NCBI GenBank assembly: GCA_902826795.1
Contig: CADEGD010000013.1
Coordinates: forward strand, 1-60,067
Direction: 5' to 3'
Origin: an uncultured Acidobacteriota bacterium
GTDB lineage: Bacteria > Acidobacteriota > Blastocatellia > Pyrinomonadales > Pyrinomonadaceae
DNA length: 60,067 bases
The notes under the pieces are model-generated. The model did no database searches. It was not told the origin of the DNA and saw only the letters and a list, made by a program, of their open reading frames with translations. Position numbers and translations under genes: made by a program. Below are positions 35,632 to 44,404 of this stretch, one piece after another. Numbering within the stretch: position 1 is the first letter of the stretch; every line of letters begins with the position of its first letter.

Positions 35632-36930
35632 CTACTCGCCCGACTTGGCCGCCTGGGCTTTGTCCTGCAGAAGCTCGATGGCTTTCTTCAACTGGAGGTC
35701 TTCGACCTGAACTTTCGGCTTTTCGACCGCCGGAGTTGGCGACGCGTTGGGCTGCGGGTTCTGATTCTGATCTTCTTGCTGGTCGATCAACTGTTCGACC
35801 TCGAGCGGCTCCGGCGTATCCGGCCGCTTGACTTCGACCGAGGGTTTCACGCCCATCGAAGCACGGTCTTCACCTAGGAACGGCGTGCCCACGGGGGATG
35901 CCCATTTCGCAACCGTGAGAAGCAAGCCATCGCCGCTTCGGAGCGGGAAAAGCTTCTGATCGACGCCGGCTCCAAACGACCGTTCACCGACTACATCGCC
36001 ACGCTTTCGATCAAGGATCGCTCCGGCGACGACCTCACCGGCTCCAGCTGTGCCGAGGTCGATGATCACGTTCATCTGGCCGTCGTAGATCGCCTTCGAC
36101 GGATCGGCAGTAAAGACCTTGGTGACCGAATTGTCCTTGCCGACGATCTTAGCAAGTTCTCCGTCCTTTATGAACAGATTGGCGGTCGCGGCGGCTTCGT
36201 CGATCGTGCCGGTCGCCACTCCGCGAAGGTCGAGAACGATCTTCTGAACGCCTTGCTTCGTGAGCGACTGAACCGCGTTCTTGATGTCATTCGCTTCACC
36301 GGCTTCCAGGCTGTAGACCTTGATAACGCCGATCTTGCCTGCCTCAACCTTAGTCTCGACCTGCGGGGTCTTATACGCACCGCGGGTCACGCGGATGTTC
36401 TGCGGTTTTTCGCCGGAACGCAGCACACGCAGGTTAACCTGAGTTCCCGGGTCGCCCGCGATCAATTGCTTGGCATCGTAGAGCGAGATATCTCGCGATG
36501 CCTTACCCTCGACGTATTCGATAACGTCGCCGGGTTTCAATCCAGCCTTCTCGGCGGTCGAGCCCTTAGTGACCGAGACCACGTAGAGATAAAGCGAAAC
36601 TTGCGAGAACTCCGCGCCGATGCCAACCTTGTTCGAAGTCTTAGCGGCGTTGAAATCGCGAACCTGATCTGCGGTCAGATATGACGAGTAAGGGTCGAGG
36701 CCGCCCGCGAGTCCGCGAAGGGCTCCGAGGCGTACCTTTTCAAGGTTAGGCTCGTCGACATAATCGTTTTGAATATGCTGAAGGACCGACTCGAAGATGC
36801 GCATCTGAGCGCCCGAATCGTTGATCGGCTGCTGGGCACGCGTCCACGGGCTGAGCATTCCGCCCACGACCGCATATAACGCAATGAGAGCCGAAATTCC
36901 CAAGATCGACATTTTTCCGCGAAATGACAT
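35632..36930 (-). CDS. S41-family protein lacking catalytic Ser and Lys (predicted pseudoprotease)
   Basis: 432 residues with the CtpA layout: N-terminal membrane helix (about 8-26), helical cap (GALRGLAGGLDPYSSYLT), PDZ domain (about 103-180) and S41 core. In active relatives the core reads SASASE and FGKGxVQ. Here the matching segments are GTAGAGE (Gly at 298 in place of the nucleophile) and FGAGVDQ (Ala at 321 in place of Lys). The usual LDLRxNPGG is also changed to LDLRGVATG. The fold should form but not cleave. The C-terminus is Pro/Gln-rich, then a helix. It is monocistronic with its own terminator. A complete S41 enzyme is encoded at 23664-25391. Confidence 0.88.
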   Translation of the reverse strand: MSFRGKMSILGISALIALYAVVGGMLSPWTRAQQPINDSGAQMRIFESVLQHIQNDYVDEPNLEKVRLGALRGLAGGLDPYSSYLTADQVRDFNAAKTSNKVGIGAEFSQVSLYLYVVSVTKGSTAEKAGLKPGDVIEYVEGKASRDISLYDAKQLIAGDPGTQVNLRVLRSGEKPQNIRVTRGAYKTPQVETKVEAGKIGVIKVYSLEAGEANDIKNAVQSLTKQGVQKIVLDLRGVATGTIDEAAATANLFIKDGELAKIVGKDNSVTKVFTADPSKAIYDGQMNVIIDLGTAGAGEVVAGAILDRKRGDVVGERSFGAGVDQKLFPLRSGDGLLLTVAKWASPVGTPFLGEDRASMGVKPSVEVKRPDTPEPLEVEQLIDQQEDQNQNPQPNASPTPAVEKPKVQVEDLQLKKAIELLQDKAQAAKSGE

Positions 36931-36968
36931 TAAGATACCTCGAAAGAAATACTGCTAAGATGATACGA

Positions 36969-36988
36969 AAACCGCAAAAAAGCGGTTT
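36969..36988. repeat. hairpin in the leader of the S41-like gene
   Basis: Perfect 7-bp stem AAACCGC / GCGGTTT with a six-A loop (six U on the minus strand), 38 bp before the minus-strand start. There is no coding gene upstream on the minus strand to terminate, so it may be a leader structure or stop antisense reads. Confidence 0.4.
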
Positions 36989-37064
36989 CTCAATTATCTG
37001 CCATCGAACGAGACGGTGCAAACGTTAGAAAGATTGCGGACGATGGCGTCCGCGTTCCATTAAG

Positions 37065-37544
37065 GTGCAACGGAAAGAAACTATCAAAAGCCCTGAAATT
37101 ACAGACCTTTCGGCTTGTCCACGCCGCGGGCGGATCATTGCGATCGATCCGGGCACGAAGCGAGTCGGCGTTGCCGTCTCAGATCCCGATCAAATGATCG
37201 CGACGCCTGTTCGAACATTACAGCGAACATCGTGGAAAAAGCTGCTTTCCGATATCAAAGAAACCGTCTCGGAGTTCGATGCCGTGGCGGTCGTAGTTGG
37301 TTTGCCGCTCGGTTTCGAGGGCGATGAGATACCGATGACCACGGAAGCAACCGATATCGCCCGCAAGCTCTCGCTTTCGCTGGAAATTCCCGTTTTCCTG
37401 CAGGACGAACGCGTATCAAGCTACGAAGCCCGCGGCAGGCTGTGGCAGCGGCCTAAAAGCGCTGCCGATGTTCGTTCGGAAGTCGATTCCGAAGCCGCAT
37501 CCGTTATCCTTTCAGACTTCCTCGCCCGTCTCGGCAAAAGCTAG
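37065..37544 (+). CDS. ruvX: RuvX/YqgF family putative pre-16S rRNA nuclease / Holliday junction resolvase
   Basis: 159 residues, RNase H-like fold. Motifs: IIAIDPGTKRVGVAVSD with the first catalytic Asp, VVGLPLGFEGD, VFLQDERVSSYEA with the conserved Asp-Glu-Arg, and a late DSEAASVILSDFL with the final Asp. Family members mature the 5' end of 16S rRNA in E. coli. The N-terminus is about 20 residues longer than usual. The start is taken as GTG at 37065, since no ATG lies in frame before the core; no clear ribosome site is seen. It is divergent from the S41-like gene. Confidence 0.9.
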   Translation: MQRKETIKSPEITDLSACPRRGRIIAIDPGTKRVGVAVSDPDQMIATPVRTLQRTSWKKLLSDIKETVSEFDAVAVVVGLPLGFEGDEIPMTTEATDIARKLSLSLEIPVFLQDERVSSYEARGRLWQRPKSAADVRSEVDSEAASVILSDFLARLGKS

Positions 37545-37821
37545 GGATCAGGGTTCAAGACTAGACTTCGCACCGCCGCCGCCAAGTTTCGCGAGATAGA
37601 ACATCTCACAATTGGCGAGTATAGTTCGAAACCGACCAAGGAGCCGACCTCCGAGAAAAATCGTATTCGTCACCTCGATTTGATGAATGCGGCTCAAGGC
37701 AATAGGAGGTTATAGCCAATCATTTAAATAGTGCCGATGGGATTATGCTAAGGTAAATCCGTTGATTGCCAAAAGAACGTCGTATTTAAGAAACGCTCTT
37801 TTTTGTTTTGAGAGATTTGAT
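37545..37821. other. intergenic region with a doubtful 49-codon minus frame
   Basis: 277 bp between ruvX and the next secreted-protein gene. The minus strand has an open frame from a TTG at 37697 to a TGA at 37548-37550. Its product would contain TIFLGGRLLGRFRTILANCE. There is no ribosome site and no recognised family, so it may be a gene remnant or chance. An AGGAGG at 37704-37709 on the plus strand has no start after it. Confidence 0.25.
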
Positions 37822-38583
37822 ATGAAGTTCAGACAGATGAGAGCAATTGTTCTAGCTTCGTTTTGTTGTTTTACTTTTTCGGAAAGTGCCGCTGGGCAAT
37901 ATGTACCGTCGCCTCCGATCTATACGCAAGATACGTTCTGGACGAATCTGTGGCAGAACAAGCAGTACGATCGAGTTACTCAAAGCATTATCGATAATCA
38001 GCGGATGGCGAATCGGCGGGTTCCGGCCGGAAATGGAAGCGGTACGAGCCCGTCGCGTTCGCGATACGCAAATATCTGGGTGCCGGCGTTTAAGTTTACG
38101 CGATCGGCCTCCTCACCGCTTGCCGAACTGATCTATTCCGAGCTTGGGACAAAATCGAACGTTACCCGAAGCGATGCCGAGCAAATCGTCGGCAACATGT
38201 GGGAGCGCTATCAGATCAGCGTTGCTGAGGAAGCTGGTCTCGGAATGCCGCTTAACGATCTTGCTTCGGCACTGACGTATTACATCGTGGTAAATTATCT
38301 CAACGCCAACAATTTACAAAGTATACCTGCTGAAAGCTCTTTTGCGGTCTACGTTCAGATCGCAGAAGCTCTGAAGAAGGACAAGTCATTCTCAGCCTCA
38401 TCCCCGAAAGAAAAGCAGCTCGCGTCGGAGATATTTCTTACCATGACTGGATTGCCGCGGCTTCAGTTTGAACGTGATAACGACCGCGACAAACTACAAC
38501 GCAAGTGTAATGCAAATCTGGCCGCCTTGTTTCGTGACTCGGCCAAGAACCTCAAAATCACCAAGAATGGGATCGAGTTATAG
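37822..38583 (+). CDS. secreted protein, DUF6683-like, unknown function
   Basis: 253 residues. The ATG at 37822 is preferred because it gives a signal peptide (MRAIVLASFCCFTFSESAAG) with GAGAG upstream; an ATG-less extension to 37762 adds nothing. The mature part is mostly helical: WTNLWQNKQYDRVTQSIID, a linker, then FTRSASSPLAELIYSELG and ALTYYIVVNYLNANN. It resembles helical secreted proteins labelled DUF6683, but I am not sure of that. It ends 10 bp before the convergent penicillin acylase gene. Confidence 0.7.
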   Translation: MKFRQMRAIVLASFCCFTFSESAAGQYVPSPPIYTQDTFWTNLWQNKQYDRVTQSIIDNQRMANRRVPAGNGSGTSPSRSRYANIWVPAFKFTRSASSPLAELIYSELGTKSNVTRSDAEQIVGNMWERYQISVAEEAGLGMPLNDLASALTYYIVVNYLNANNLQSIPAESSFAVYVQIAEALKKDKSFSASSPKEKQLASEIFLTMTGLPRLQFERDNDRDKLQRKCNANLAALFRDSAKNLKITKNGIEL

Positions 38584-38593
38584 ATTTTCCGAC

Positions 38594-40909
38594 TCATGGG
38601 ATTAGAGTCAAGGTCTTTAAAGTCGCGGCCTTCACCGCAGCTTTAGAAAATGGATAGACCAGCGAATTGCCAGTCTTATACGCCTCGAACTGATCTCTGA
38701 AATGCGGTGATTTCGCGTCACCGGACTGACCGAGCGGGATCGTGTGTCGCGTCGTATCCCAGTTGCCGGGCGTTGCGATCAGGCGCATCGAGACAAACGA
38801 CGCAACGTTCGGCGTTTGTCCGGAACCGTACAAGCCGTCGGTCGGGGTAGCGAACTGTCCGCCGATGAGCGGAGCCGAAACGAGCGGATGCGACAGACGC
38901 GATGCCGACGCTTTGCCCCAGATCCAGGCAGCCCGATCGGCCCCGTAGCGTTTCTCGAGTGCCGCGATTGACTCGGCATCGCACGCTTTTATCAGAGCGG
39001 GATAGTCCGAAACTCCCGGCGGAAGCCACAACGCGGATCTCTCGCGAATGGCCCGGTCAAGAATTCTTTCTCGCACCAAATAAGCCGGAGCGGGTTTGGC
39101 ACCATCGGCGATCTTGTTGCCGAGACAAACCCGGATCTCATTTACCAACAGAGCGGCCTGAGAATCCGGCGACATCTTTCCGTCCCAACTGGCGAGCAAC
39201 GCTAGAGTCGAATCGGACGCTCCTTTTGCTTTCACGATCTCCTTCGAAAGATTCGATAGCGGAATGTTGAAAGAATCAAACTGAGCCGCCCCGACCGACT
39301 CGACCGTCGCTTTATTGTCTGCGCTCAGAAGATCGAACAGACGCCGAGCCCGCCACGGTGTAGCAAAGTCCCGGATCAACTGCGGATACTTATAATCCGT
39401 TCCCGCGATCCGCTGATTGGCTGTCATGATGAAGCCGCTCGGGGGGTTGTAAAGGCTCGGCAGTTCGGCAAACGGGATGAAGACGGTCCAATCGCCATCG
39501 CTCGTCGCTCCGTCATACGGCAGCGAGCCGTCGCCGGTCTTGCGAAGAGGGATTGAGCCTGCGATGTGCCAGCCAATGTTTCCCTTCGTGTCCGCGTAAA
39601 CGAAATTTTGCGTCGCACCGCGATAGGTCGCGAGGGCGGACTTGAACTCCTCCCAATTTTTCGCACGGTTCAGGAAAAAGAATGCGGCAAAGTCGTTATT
39701 CTTCGGATCCTGAGCCGTCCATTTCAACGAATATTTCTTCCCGCCTTCTTCGATAATGATCGGGCCATTGCGGGTTTCGGTTACTTCTAGCGAGACCGGC
39801 TCGGTCGCCGCCGCAAGCAGATTTTTACGGACGTTGATCGTTTCAGTTCTTACCTTTACCGGCTCCCAACCGCCCGGAGTTTTAACTTTTCCTTCGGCGT
39901 CGAAAGTTTCGAGATAAACGTCTTGTACGTCCGGCCCGACGTTCGTCGCACCCCACGCGATGTGTTCATTGTGGCCAAGAACGACCCCGGGAACGCCGGG
40001 GAATGTAACGCCTGCAACGCGCATTGACGGCGATTCGAGATGGATCAGATACCAGATTCCGGGAGCCGTCGGGGCAAGGTGAGGATCGTTCGCGAGGATC
40101 GGCTTGCCATCGGCCGTCCGCTTGCCGGAGATGACCCAGTTGTTGCTCGCGGCGAGATCTTCGGCAAAGAAACCGATGGCTTTGAGAGATGATTCGCGAA
40201 CGGCGTCGATGCGTTCGGCGGCGGCGATGACGTCCATCGTGGGCGGGACGCCCACGGCTCCAGTCGCGGACTTTCGCAGAGGAACGTCTTTGCCGAAGAG
40301 GATCACGTCCTGATCGTGGCGGACGTCGGCGAGCTGATCGAATTTATCTTTCGGAAGTGCTCCCTGCAGTTGAGCTTTCAGTAAGTCTTGTCGCCACGTG
40401 GAACTCAGTGCGTCGGCCAATATCTTTCCGATGATGAGCGAATCGGACGGCTTCCATTCACGCGGTTTGTATTGCAATATCCGAAACTCTACCGGAAGCG
40501 TCTCGTCATTGAGTGTCGCGATATAAGCATTCACGCCGGCCGCATAACTTTCGAGCGCGGCAAGAAGGCCTGGATCAAGGAACCGTATGCTTTCCTCGAC
40601 CGTCTTTGCGAACCCAAGCCGCCGCCAACGCTTGTCTTCTTCAAGCGTACGCGTTCCCGACAGCTCCGCCGTCTCTCCGCGTGCGACACGCCGCATCATA
40701 TCCATCTGCCACAGACGGTCGCTGGCAAGCGTATATCCTTGAGCGAAATAGAGATCGTTTTCGTTCGCGGCCGAGATGTAAGGACGCGAATATGAATCTC
40801 TAGCGACCGTGACTTTATCCTTCAGCCCTTTGATCGAGACGCTGTCTTGAGAAAACGCAGTGACTGAAAGGATTGCAACGAATAGAAAGCAGATGCCAAA
40901 GTTTCTCAT
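38594..40909 (-). CDS. penicillin acylase family N-terminal nucleophile hydrolase
   Basis: 771 residues. A signal peptide (FGICFLFVAILSVTAFS) precedes the alpha chain, a spacer, and the beta chain. The beta chain would begin at S255 in AASNNWVISG; this Ser is both the autocleavage site and the nucleophile. Asn at NDPHL and the oxyanion-hole region PGVPGVVLGHNEHIAWG fit the family. The end of the alpha chain includes YFAQGYTLASDRLWQMDMM. Substrates in this family include beta-lactam side chains, N-acyl-homoserine lactones and acyl-peptides; the sequence does not decide which. It is a single-gene unit. Confidence 0.92.
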   Translation of the reverse strand: MRNFGICFLFVAILSVTAFSQDSVSIKGLKDKVTVARDSYSRPYISAANENDLYFAQGYTLASDRLWQMDMMRRVARGETAELSGTRTLEEDKRWRRLGFAKTVEESIRFLDPGLLAALESYAAGVNAYIATLNDETLPVEFRILQYKPREWKPSDSLIIGKILADALSSTWRQDLLKAQLQGALPKDKFDQLADVRHDQDVILFGKDVPLRKSATGAVGVPPTMDVIAAAERIDAVRESSLKAIGFFAEDLAASNNWVISGKRTADGKPILANDPHLAPTAPGIWYLIHLESPSMRVAGVTFPGVPGVVLGHNEHIAWGATNVGPDVQDVYLETFDAEGKVKTPGGWEPVKVRTETINVRKNLLAAATEPVSLEVTETRNGPIIIEEGGKKYSLKWTAQDPKNNDFAAFFFLNRAKNWEEFKSALATYRGATQNFVYADTKGNIGWHIAGSIPLRKTGDGSLPYDGATSDGDWTVFIPFAELPSLYNPPSGFIMTANQRIAGTDYKYPQLIRDFATPWRARRLFDLLSADNKATVESVGAAQFDSFNIPLSNLSKEIVKAKGASDSTLALLASWDGKMSPDSQAALLVNEIRVCLGNKIADGAKPAPAYLVRERILDRAIRERSALWLPPGVSDYPALIKACDAESIAALEKRYGADRAAWIWGKASASRLSHPLVSAPLIGGQFATPTDGLYGSGQTPNVASFVSMRLIATPGNWDTTRHTIPLGQSGDAKSPHFRDQFEAYKTGNSLVYPFSKAAVKAATLKTLTLIP

Positions 40910-40935
40910 AAATTTATGTGGTTGACTCAGTCACA

Positions 40936-41011
40936 ACTATCCACTTAAAACTATCCACTATCCACTAAAGAAAATTGATGGCTGAAGGTCCCAGCCTCTT
41001 CAGTGGATAGT
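40936..41011. repeat. CTATCCACT direct and inverted repeats
   Basis: ACTATCCACT occurs at 40936-40945 and 40950-40959, CTATCCACT at 40958-40966, and the reverse complement AGTGGATAGT at 41002-41011. It lies between penicillin acylase and aldehyde dehydrogenase, just upstream of the penicillin acylase start. It could be an operator or a decayed repeat element. Confidence 0.6.
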
Positions 41012-41082
41012 GACAAGTGAGAAATGGGTAGTTCAGATCAGGGAGAGATGATAAAACGCTTCCTTGTGCTTATGCAAAACTT

Positions 41083-42501
41083 CTACGGATCTCGTACGAT
41101 TAGCTTCAACTCAGTCATCTCATCCATCGCGTAACGCACGCCTTCCCGGCCAAAGCCGGATTCCTTCATTCCGCCATAGGGCATGTTGTCGACGCGGAAG
41201 ATCGGGGCGTCGTTGATGATGATGCCGCCGTATTCGAGCCGGTCGACGGCGAGGTCGATGTTGCGTTGGTCGTTCGAGAACACACCGGCCTGCAGGCCGT
41301 ATTTTGAATTGTTCGCCATCGCGATGGCGTCGGCGAACTGGTCGAACTTCTCGACAACAACTACCGGTGCGAATGCTTCCTCGGCCACCACGCGCATTTC
41401 CGAGTCAGTATTTGTAAGCACAGTTGGCTCGAGAAACGATCCGGTTCGTTTTCCGCCGCTTAATGTTTTCGCTCCGCCATCGACGGCTTCATTTATCCAG
41501 CTTTCCGCACGCACGGCTGCGACCTCATCAATCATCGCCGATACCTGAGTTTTCTCATCCAGCGGATCGCCTTTCTTCAAACTTCTCGTTCGTTCAACAA
41601 AAGACGCAGACCATTTGTCGAATAATCCGGAGTGAACATAAACCCGCTGGACGGAGATGCAGACCTGGCCTGAGTAAGCGAAGGCGCCGGTCAGCGTCCG
41701 CGAAAGAGACTTCTCAACGTCTGCCGACTCATCCACGATCACGGGAGCGTTTCCGCCGAGTTCGAGAGCTATCGGTTTCTTGCCGACGTTGTTCTTGAGT
41801 TCCCAACCTACGGCGGCACTTCCGGTGAAGGAGATCATCGCCACGCGATCGTCATTCACTATCTTCGGGATATTCGCGACATCGGTAGGAATGATCTGAA
41901 GGGCGGATGGCGGAAGGCCGCTTTCGAGAAAAACCTCGCCTAACAATAAAGAAGTAAGCGGCGTTCGCGGGCTGGGCTTTATGACGATCGCGTTGCCGCT
42001 TGCGAGAGCCGGGGCGACCTTATGCGCGACGAGATTTAGCGGGAAGTTGAATGGCGTAATGCCATAGATGACTCCGCGTGGAATTCGCAGCGTTCGTCCC
42101 CTTTTTCCGCGGCCCGCAGCCTGAATGTCTATTGGCACCGATTCGCCCGCGAATCTCTCTGCCTCGCCCGCCGCCCACGAAAACGTCGCGATCGCTCTAT
42201 CCACTTCGCCGCGAGCGTAGATGACCGGCTTTGCGGATTCGAGCACGATCAAGCGCGTAAATTCCTCTTTACGAGCTTCGATCCCGGCAGATATAGCCCG
42301 CAGGCCTTTCGCGATCTGGAACCGTGCGAGGTTTCGCATCTTCGACGCGGCAGTTCGAGCAGCTTTCAAAGAACGCTCGATCAAGTCGGCGTCGGCGTTT
42401 GCAATCTCCGCGAGAAGCTCGCCATCGTATGGATTTTTTACCTCGAAGGCCTCGCTCGATGCGGTCCACTCGCCGCCGATCAATATCTTTTTCGCTTCCA
42501 T
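41083..42501 (-). CDS. aldehyde dehydrogenase family protein
   Basis: NAD(P)-dependent oxidation of an aldehyde to an acid. 472 residues from the ATG at 42501, which gives the usual start MEAKKILIGGEW; the frame upstream overlaps the cytochrome c promoter and looks non-coding. Motifs: TPFNFPLNLVAHKVAPALA, cofactor site SFTGSAAVGWEL, catalytic Glu in LELGGNAPVIV, and catalytic Cys in YSGQVCISVQRVYV. GGMKESGFGREGVRYAMDEM is near the end. The pattern resembles lactaldehyde or glyceraldehyde-3-phosphate (GapN-like) dehydrogenases. Divergent from the cytochrome c gene. Confidence 0.93.
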   Translation of the reverse strand: MEAKKILIGGEWTASSEAFEVKNPYDGELLAEIANADADLIERSLKAARTAASKMRNLARFQIAKGLRAISAGIEARKEEFTRLIVLESAKPVIYARGEVDRAIATFSWAAGEAERFAGESVPIDIQAAGRGKRGRTLRIPRGVIYGITPFNFPLNLVAHKVAPALASGNAIVIKPSPRTPLTSLLLGEVFLESGLPPSALQIIPTDVANIPKIVNDDRVAMISFTGSAAVGWELKNNVGKKPIALELGGNAPVIVDESADVEKSLSRTLTGAFAYSGQVCISVQRVYVHSGLFDKWSASFVERTRSLKKGDPLDEKTQVSAMIDEVAAVRAESWINEAVDGGAKTLSGGKRTGSFLEPTVLTNTDSEMRVVAEEAFAPVVVVEKFDQFADAIAMANNSKYGLQAGVFSNDQRNIDLAVDRLEYGGIIINDAPIFRVDNMPYGGMKESGFGREGVRYAMDEMTELKLIVRDP

Positions 42502-42538
42502 TATCTTTAAGTCTAAGCTACACTCAGCGGGAAAATTT

Positions 42539-42946
42539 ATGAAGCGAACAACCTTGAAAATGATCGTCATCGGCGCGATCGCGTCCGCCGCCTGCGGAAC
42601 GGCGCCGACGAATACATCAACCTCTAATGCGACGACTCCGGCACCCGCGGCGACAACCGCCGCAACTCCGCTCGACGAACTCGCCGGCGGTCGGGCGTTA
42701 TATAGCCAGAACTGCGCCGCGTGTCACAAAGAAGATGGCACCGGCGGCAAGATGACGATCGAAGGAAAAACGCTGAACGTCGACGATCTAACGTCGGACA
42801 AGATCAAGAAATTTAGCGACGAGAAAATTTCCGGCTACATAATCAACGGTGTCCCCGACGAAGGCATGCCCGCGTTCAAAGACGACCTGACCGAAGCCCA
42901 GATCCGCGAGGTCGTGCTGTACGTCCGCCGCGGAATTCAAAAGTAG
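42539..42946 (+). CDS. c-type cytochrome, probable lipoprotein
   Basis: 135 residues. The start at 42539 follows AGCGGGAA and gives a signal with a lipobox-like end (IGAIASAACG), so the protein may be lipid-anchored. A Thr/Ala/Pro-rich linker of about 30 residues precedes a class I cytochrome c domain with the heme motif CAACH and the axial Met in DEGMPAF. The C-terminal helix EAQIREVVLYVRRGI is typical. Its heme would be attached by the ResB/CcsA system encoded near 30-33 kb. It lies just before tRNA-Arg. Confidence 0.9.
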   Translation: MKRTTLKMIVIGAIASAACGTAPTNTSTSNATTPAPAATTAATPLDELAGGRALYSQNCAACHKEDGTGGKMTIEGKTLNVDDLTSDKIKKFSDEKISGYIINGVPDEGMPAFKDDLTEAQIREVVLYVRRGIQK

Positions 42947-42974
42947 CGGAGAGTTTCTCGCCCAACGCCGGAAT

Positions 42975-43003
42975 TTGCAATCGGCCACGCCGACCAATAG
43001 AAT
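42975..43003 (+). promoter_or_regulatory. promoter of tRNA-Arg
   Basis: -35 TTGCAA (42975-42980), 17-bp spacer, -10 TAGAAT (42998-43003), placing the transcript start a few bases before the tRNA at 43016. Confidence 0.7.
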
Positions 43004-43015
43004 CTGACTTGGGAC

Positions 43016-43092
43016 GCACCCGTAGCTCAGCTGGATAGAGTATCTGACTTCGAATCAGAGGGTCGCATGTTCGAATCATGCCGGGTGTACCA
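43016..43092 (+). tRNA. tRNA-Arg (anticodon TCG)
   Basis: Complete cloverleaf. Acceptor GCACCCG pairs with CGGGTGT (first pair G-U), D arm GCTC...GAGT, anticodon stem TCTGA/TCAGA with TCG at 43050-43052, T arm GCATG TTCGAAT CATGC. The 3' CCA is encoded. It reads CGN arginine codons. Confidence 0.95.
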
Positions 43093-43111
43093 CAATTTTT
43101 TTTCGAGTAAT

Positions 43112-43140
43112 GGGCGGATCGCGATGATCCGCTTTTTTGT
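43112..43140 (+). terminator. rho-independent terminator after tRNA-Arg
   Basis: Perfect 7-bp stem GCGGATC / GATCCGC (43114-43120 with 43126-43132), five-base loop, followed by TTTTTTG. It lies 20 bp after the tRNA. Confidence 0.85.
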
Positions 43141-43246
43141 TTTGGGAGCTATTTCTCAAATTGATCGGGTTAGTCTAGTTTCGATATCCTTTTCTGCAAA
43201 AGTTCGGATCTTCACACGTCACATAAAAAAGCGAGGTTTTTTTTTC

Positions 43247-43801
43247 ATGAAAGTATCTATTCTCCGGCTATTGTTCGTTGTTTCGGTTTTTGTGTCGGCC
43301 GCTTTTGGCCAGGATGAAGAGCTGCGAAAGGGCGTGGATCTTTATCTCGACGGTAACTTTGCCGAGTCGGTTGTCGTGCTTGAAAAGTTTCTCGCCAAGG
43401 AGCCCGATCATTGGGCCGGATGGACCTATCTCGGCGGCTCGCTCGCGAATCTTGGCCGTGAACGGGAAGCGATCAAGGCTTTGCAGACAAAAACAAAAGG
43501 CCTGAGAGAATTTAAGGTCGGCTACGAAAAAGAACTGAAAATAAAGAGGAAGGATCCGGCTCCGTATACGCAAAAGGCCAGAAGCAACGGAGTTCAGGGC
43601 TCGCTTACACTTAGCGTTGAATTCAAGGCGGACGGAAAGATCGGCTTCGTACTGCCGGTCACGACCCTTCCCGACGGGCTTACGGAAAGTGCAATAAAAG
43701 CGGCGCGCAAGACGTCGTTTGAGCCGGCGATAAAGAACGGAAAGCCAGTAGCTACGATCAGAAAGGTCTCTTACAGCTTTACGATCGGGCAACGCCGGTG
43801 A
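43247..43801 (+). CDS. secreted TPR and TonB C-terminal domain protein
   Basis: 184 residues. The ATG at 43247 gives a signal peptide (VSILRLLFVVSVFVSAAFG). Residues about 25-95 carry a TPR-like pair (GVDLYLDGNFAESVVVLEKF, WAGWTYLGGSLANLGREREA). Residues about 105-184 form a TonB C-terminal domain (PYTQKARSNGVQGSLTLSVE, TESAIKAARKTSFEPAIKNG, VSYSFTIG). This domain pair is common in Acidobacteriota and does not by itself imply TonB function. The upstream frame passes through the tRNA and terminator, so the longer start is rejected. Confidence 0.82.
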   Translation: MKVSILRLLFVVSVFVSAAFGQDEELRKGVDLYLDGNFAESVVVLEKFLAKEPDHWAGWTYLGGSLANLGREREAIKALQTKTKGLREFKVGYEKELKIKRKDPAPYTQKARSNGVQGSLTLSVEFKADGKIGFVLPVTTLPDGLTESAIKAARKTSFEPAIKNGKPVATIRKVSYSFTIGQRR

Positions 43802-43848
43802 ATACTGCCGCTGCGAGAGACCGCTGATCAATGAGGAAGTAAGTTACT

Positions 43849-44256
43849 TTGTCTCAACTGCTTTACTTCAGCACATTTGGGATCGTGTTGCTCTTCGGCG
43901 TCTTTCTCGTGGCCTTGGGTGGAGTTTCGCTGTTTACCGCCGAGAGAGCTAAAGCATTTCTTCTCGGCTTTGCTACGTCACCGTTCAAACACTTCCTCGA
44001 AATGACCCTCAGGCTGTTGGTAGGCGGCTCCATCCTTTTTCAGGCGCCTTTTCTCATCTTTTCGACGGCTTTTACTATCTTCGGTTGGATGATGATCATT
44101 TCCACCGCGGTTCTAATCCTCATTCCATGGAGATGGCATCGGCGATTTGCCGAAACAGCGGTCCCGCGGGCGCTGAGATTTCTCCCCGTTGTCGGCCTCG
44201 TTTCCGTGATACTCGGCGGCTGCGTTTTGTACTCGATATTTGAAAGTCTGGCCTAG
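43849..44256 (+). CDS. small four-helix membrane protein, unknown function
   Basis: 135 residues with four hydrophobic segments (about 5-30, 48-70, 73-95, 110-132). The start is TTG at 43849 with GAGGAAG about 10 bp upstream. No characteristic motif is seen apart from WRWHRRF between helices 3 and 4. It lies 47 bp after the TPR/TonB gene. Confidence 0.7.
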   Translation: MSQLLYFSTFGIVLLFGVFLVALGGVSLFTAERAKAFLLGFATSPFKHFLEMTLRLLVGGSILFQAPFLIFSTAFTIFGWMMIISTAVLILIPWRWHRRFAETAVPRALRFLPVVGLVSVILGGCVLYSIFESLA

Positions 44257-44404
44257 GGTAAGATCGGATAGTAGTTGGCAAAACAGAGCAACCACAGAAA
44301 GCGCAGAACCAGAAGGAAAACACAGAAAAGGGGGATTCATCGTCCCATCCGCTGCTGTCTGCTCCGGCAGATAGTTTTTGCTTACTTAAAGTAGGCTGAA
44401 GTCT
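44257..44404. other. intergenic region with purine-rich CAGAA repeats
   Basis: 148 bp between a membrane protein and the convergent LSm-like gene. Bases 44281-44330 are unusually A/G-rich with repeated CACAGAAA/CGCAGAAC units on the plus strand. A short inverted GCTGTCTGCTCCGGCAGATAG lies at about 44352-44372. No gene seen. Confidence 0.4.

Noticed and set aside
37548..37697. 49-codon minus-strand frame between ruvX and the DUF6683-like gene
   Set aside because: TTG start, no ribosome site and no recognised family; kept only as a comment on the intergenic region.
40936..41011. CRISPR array
   Set aside because: The repeat unit is only 9-10 bp, spacing is irregular and one copy is inverted. 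No cas genes nearby.
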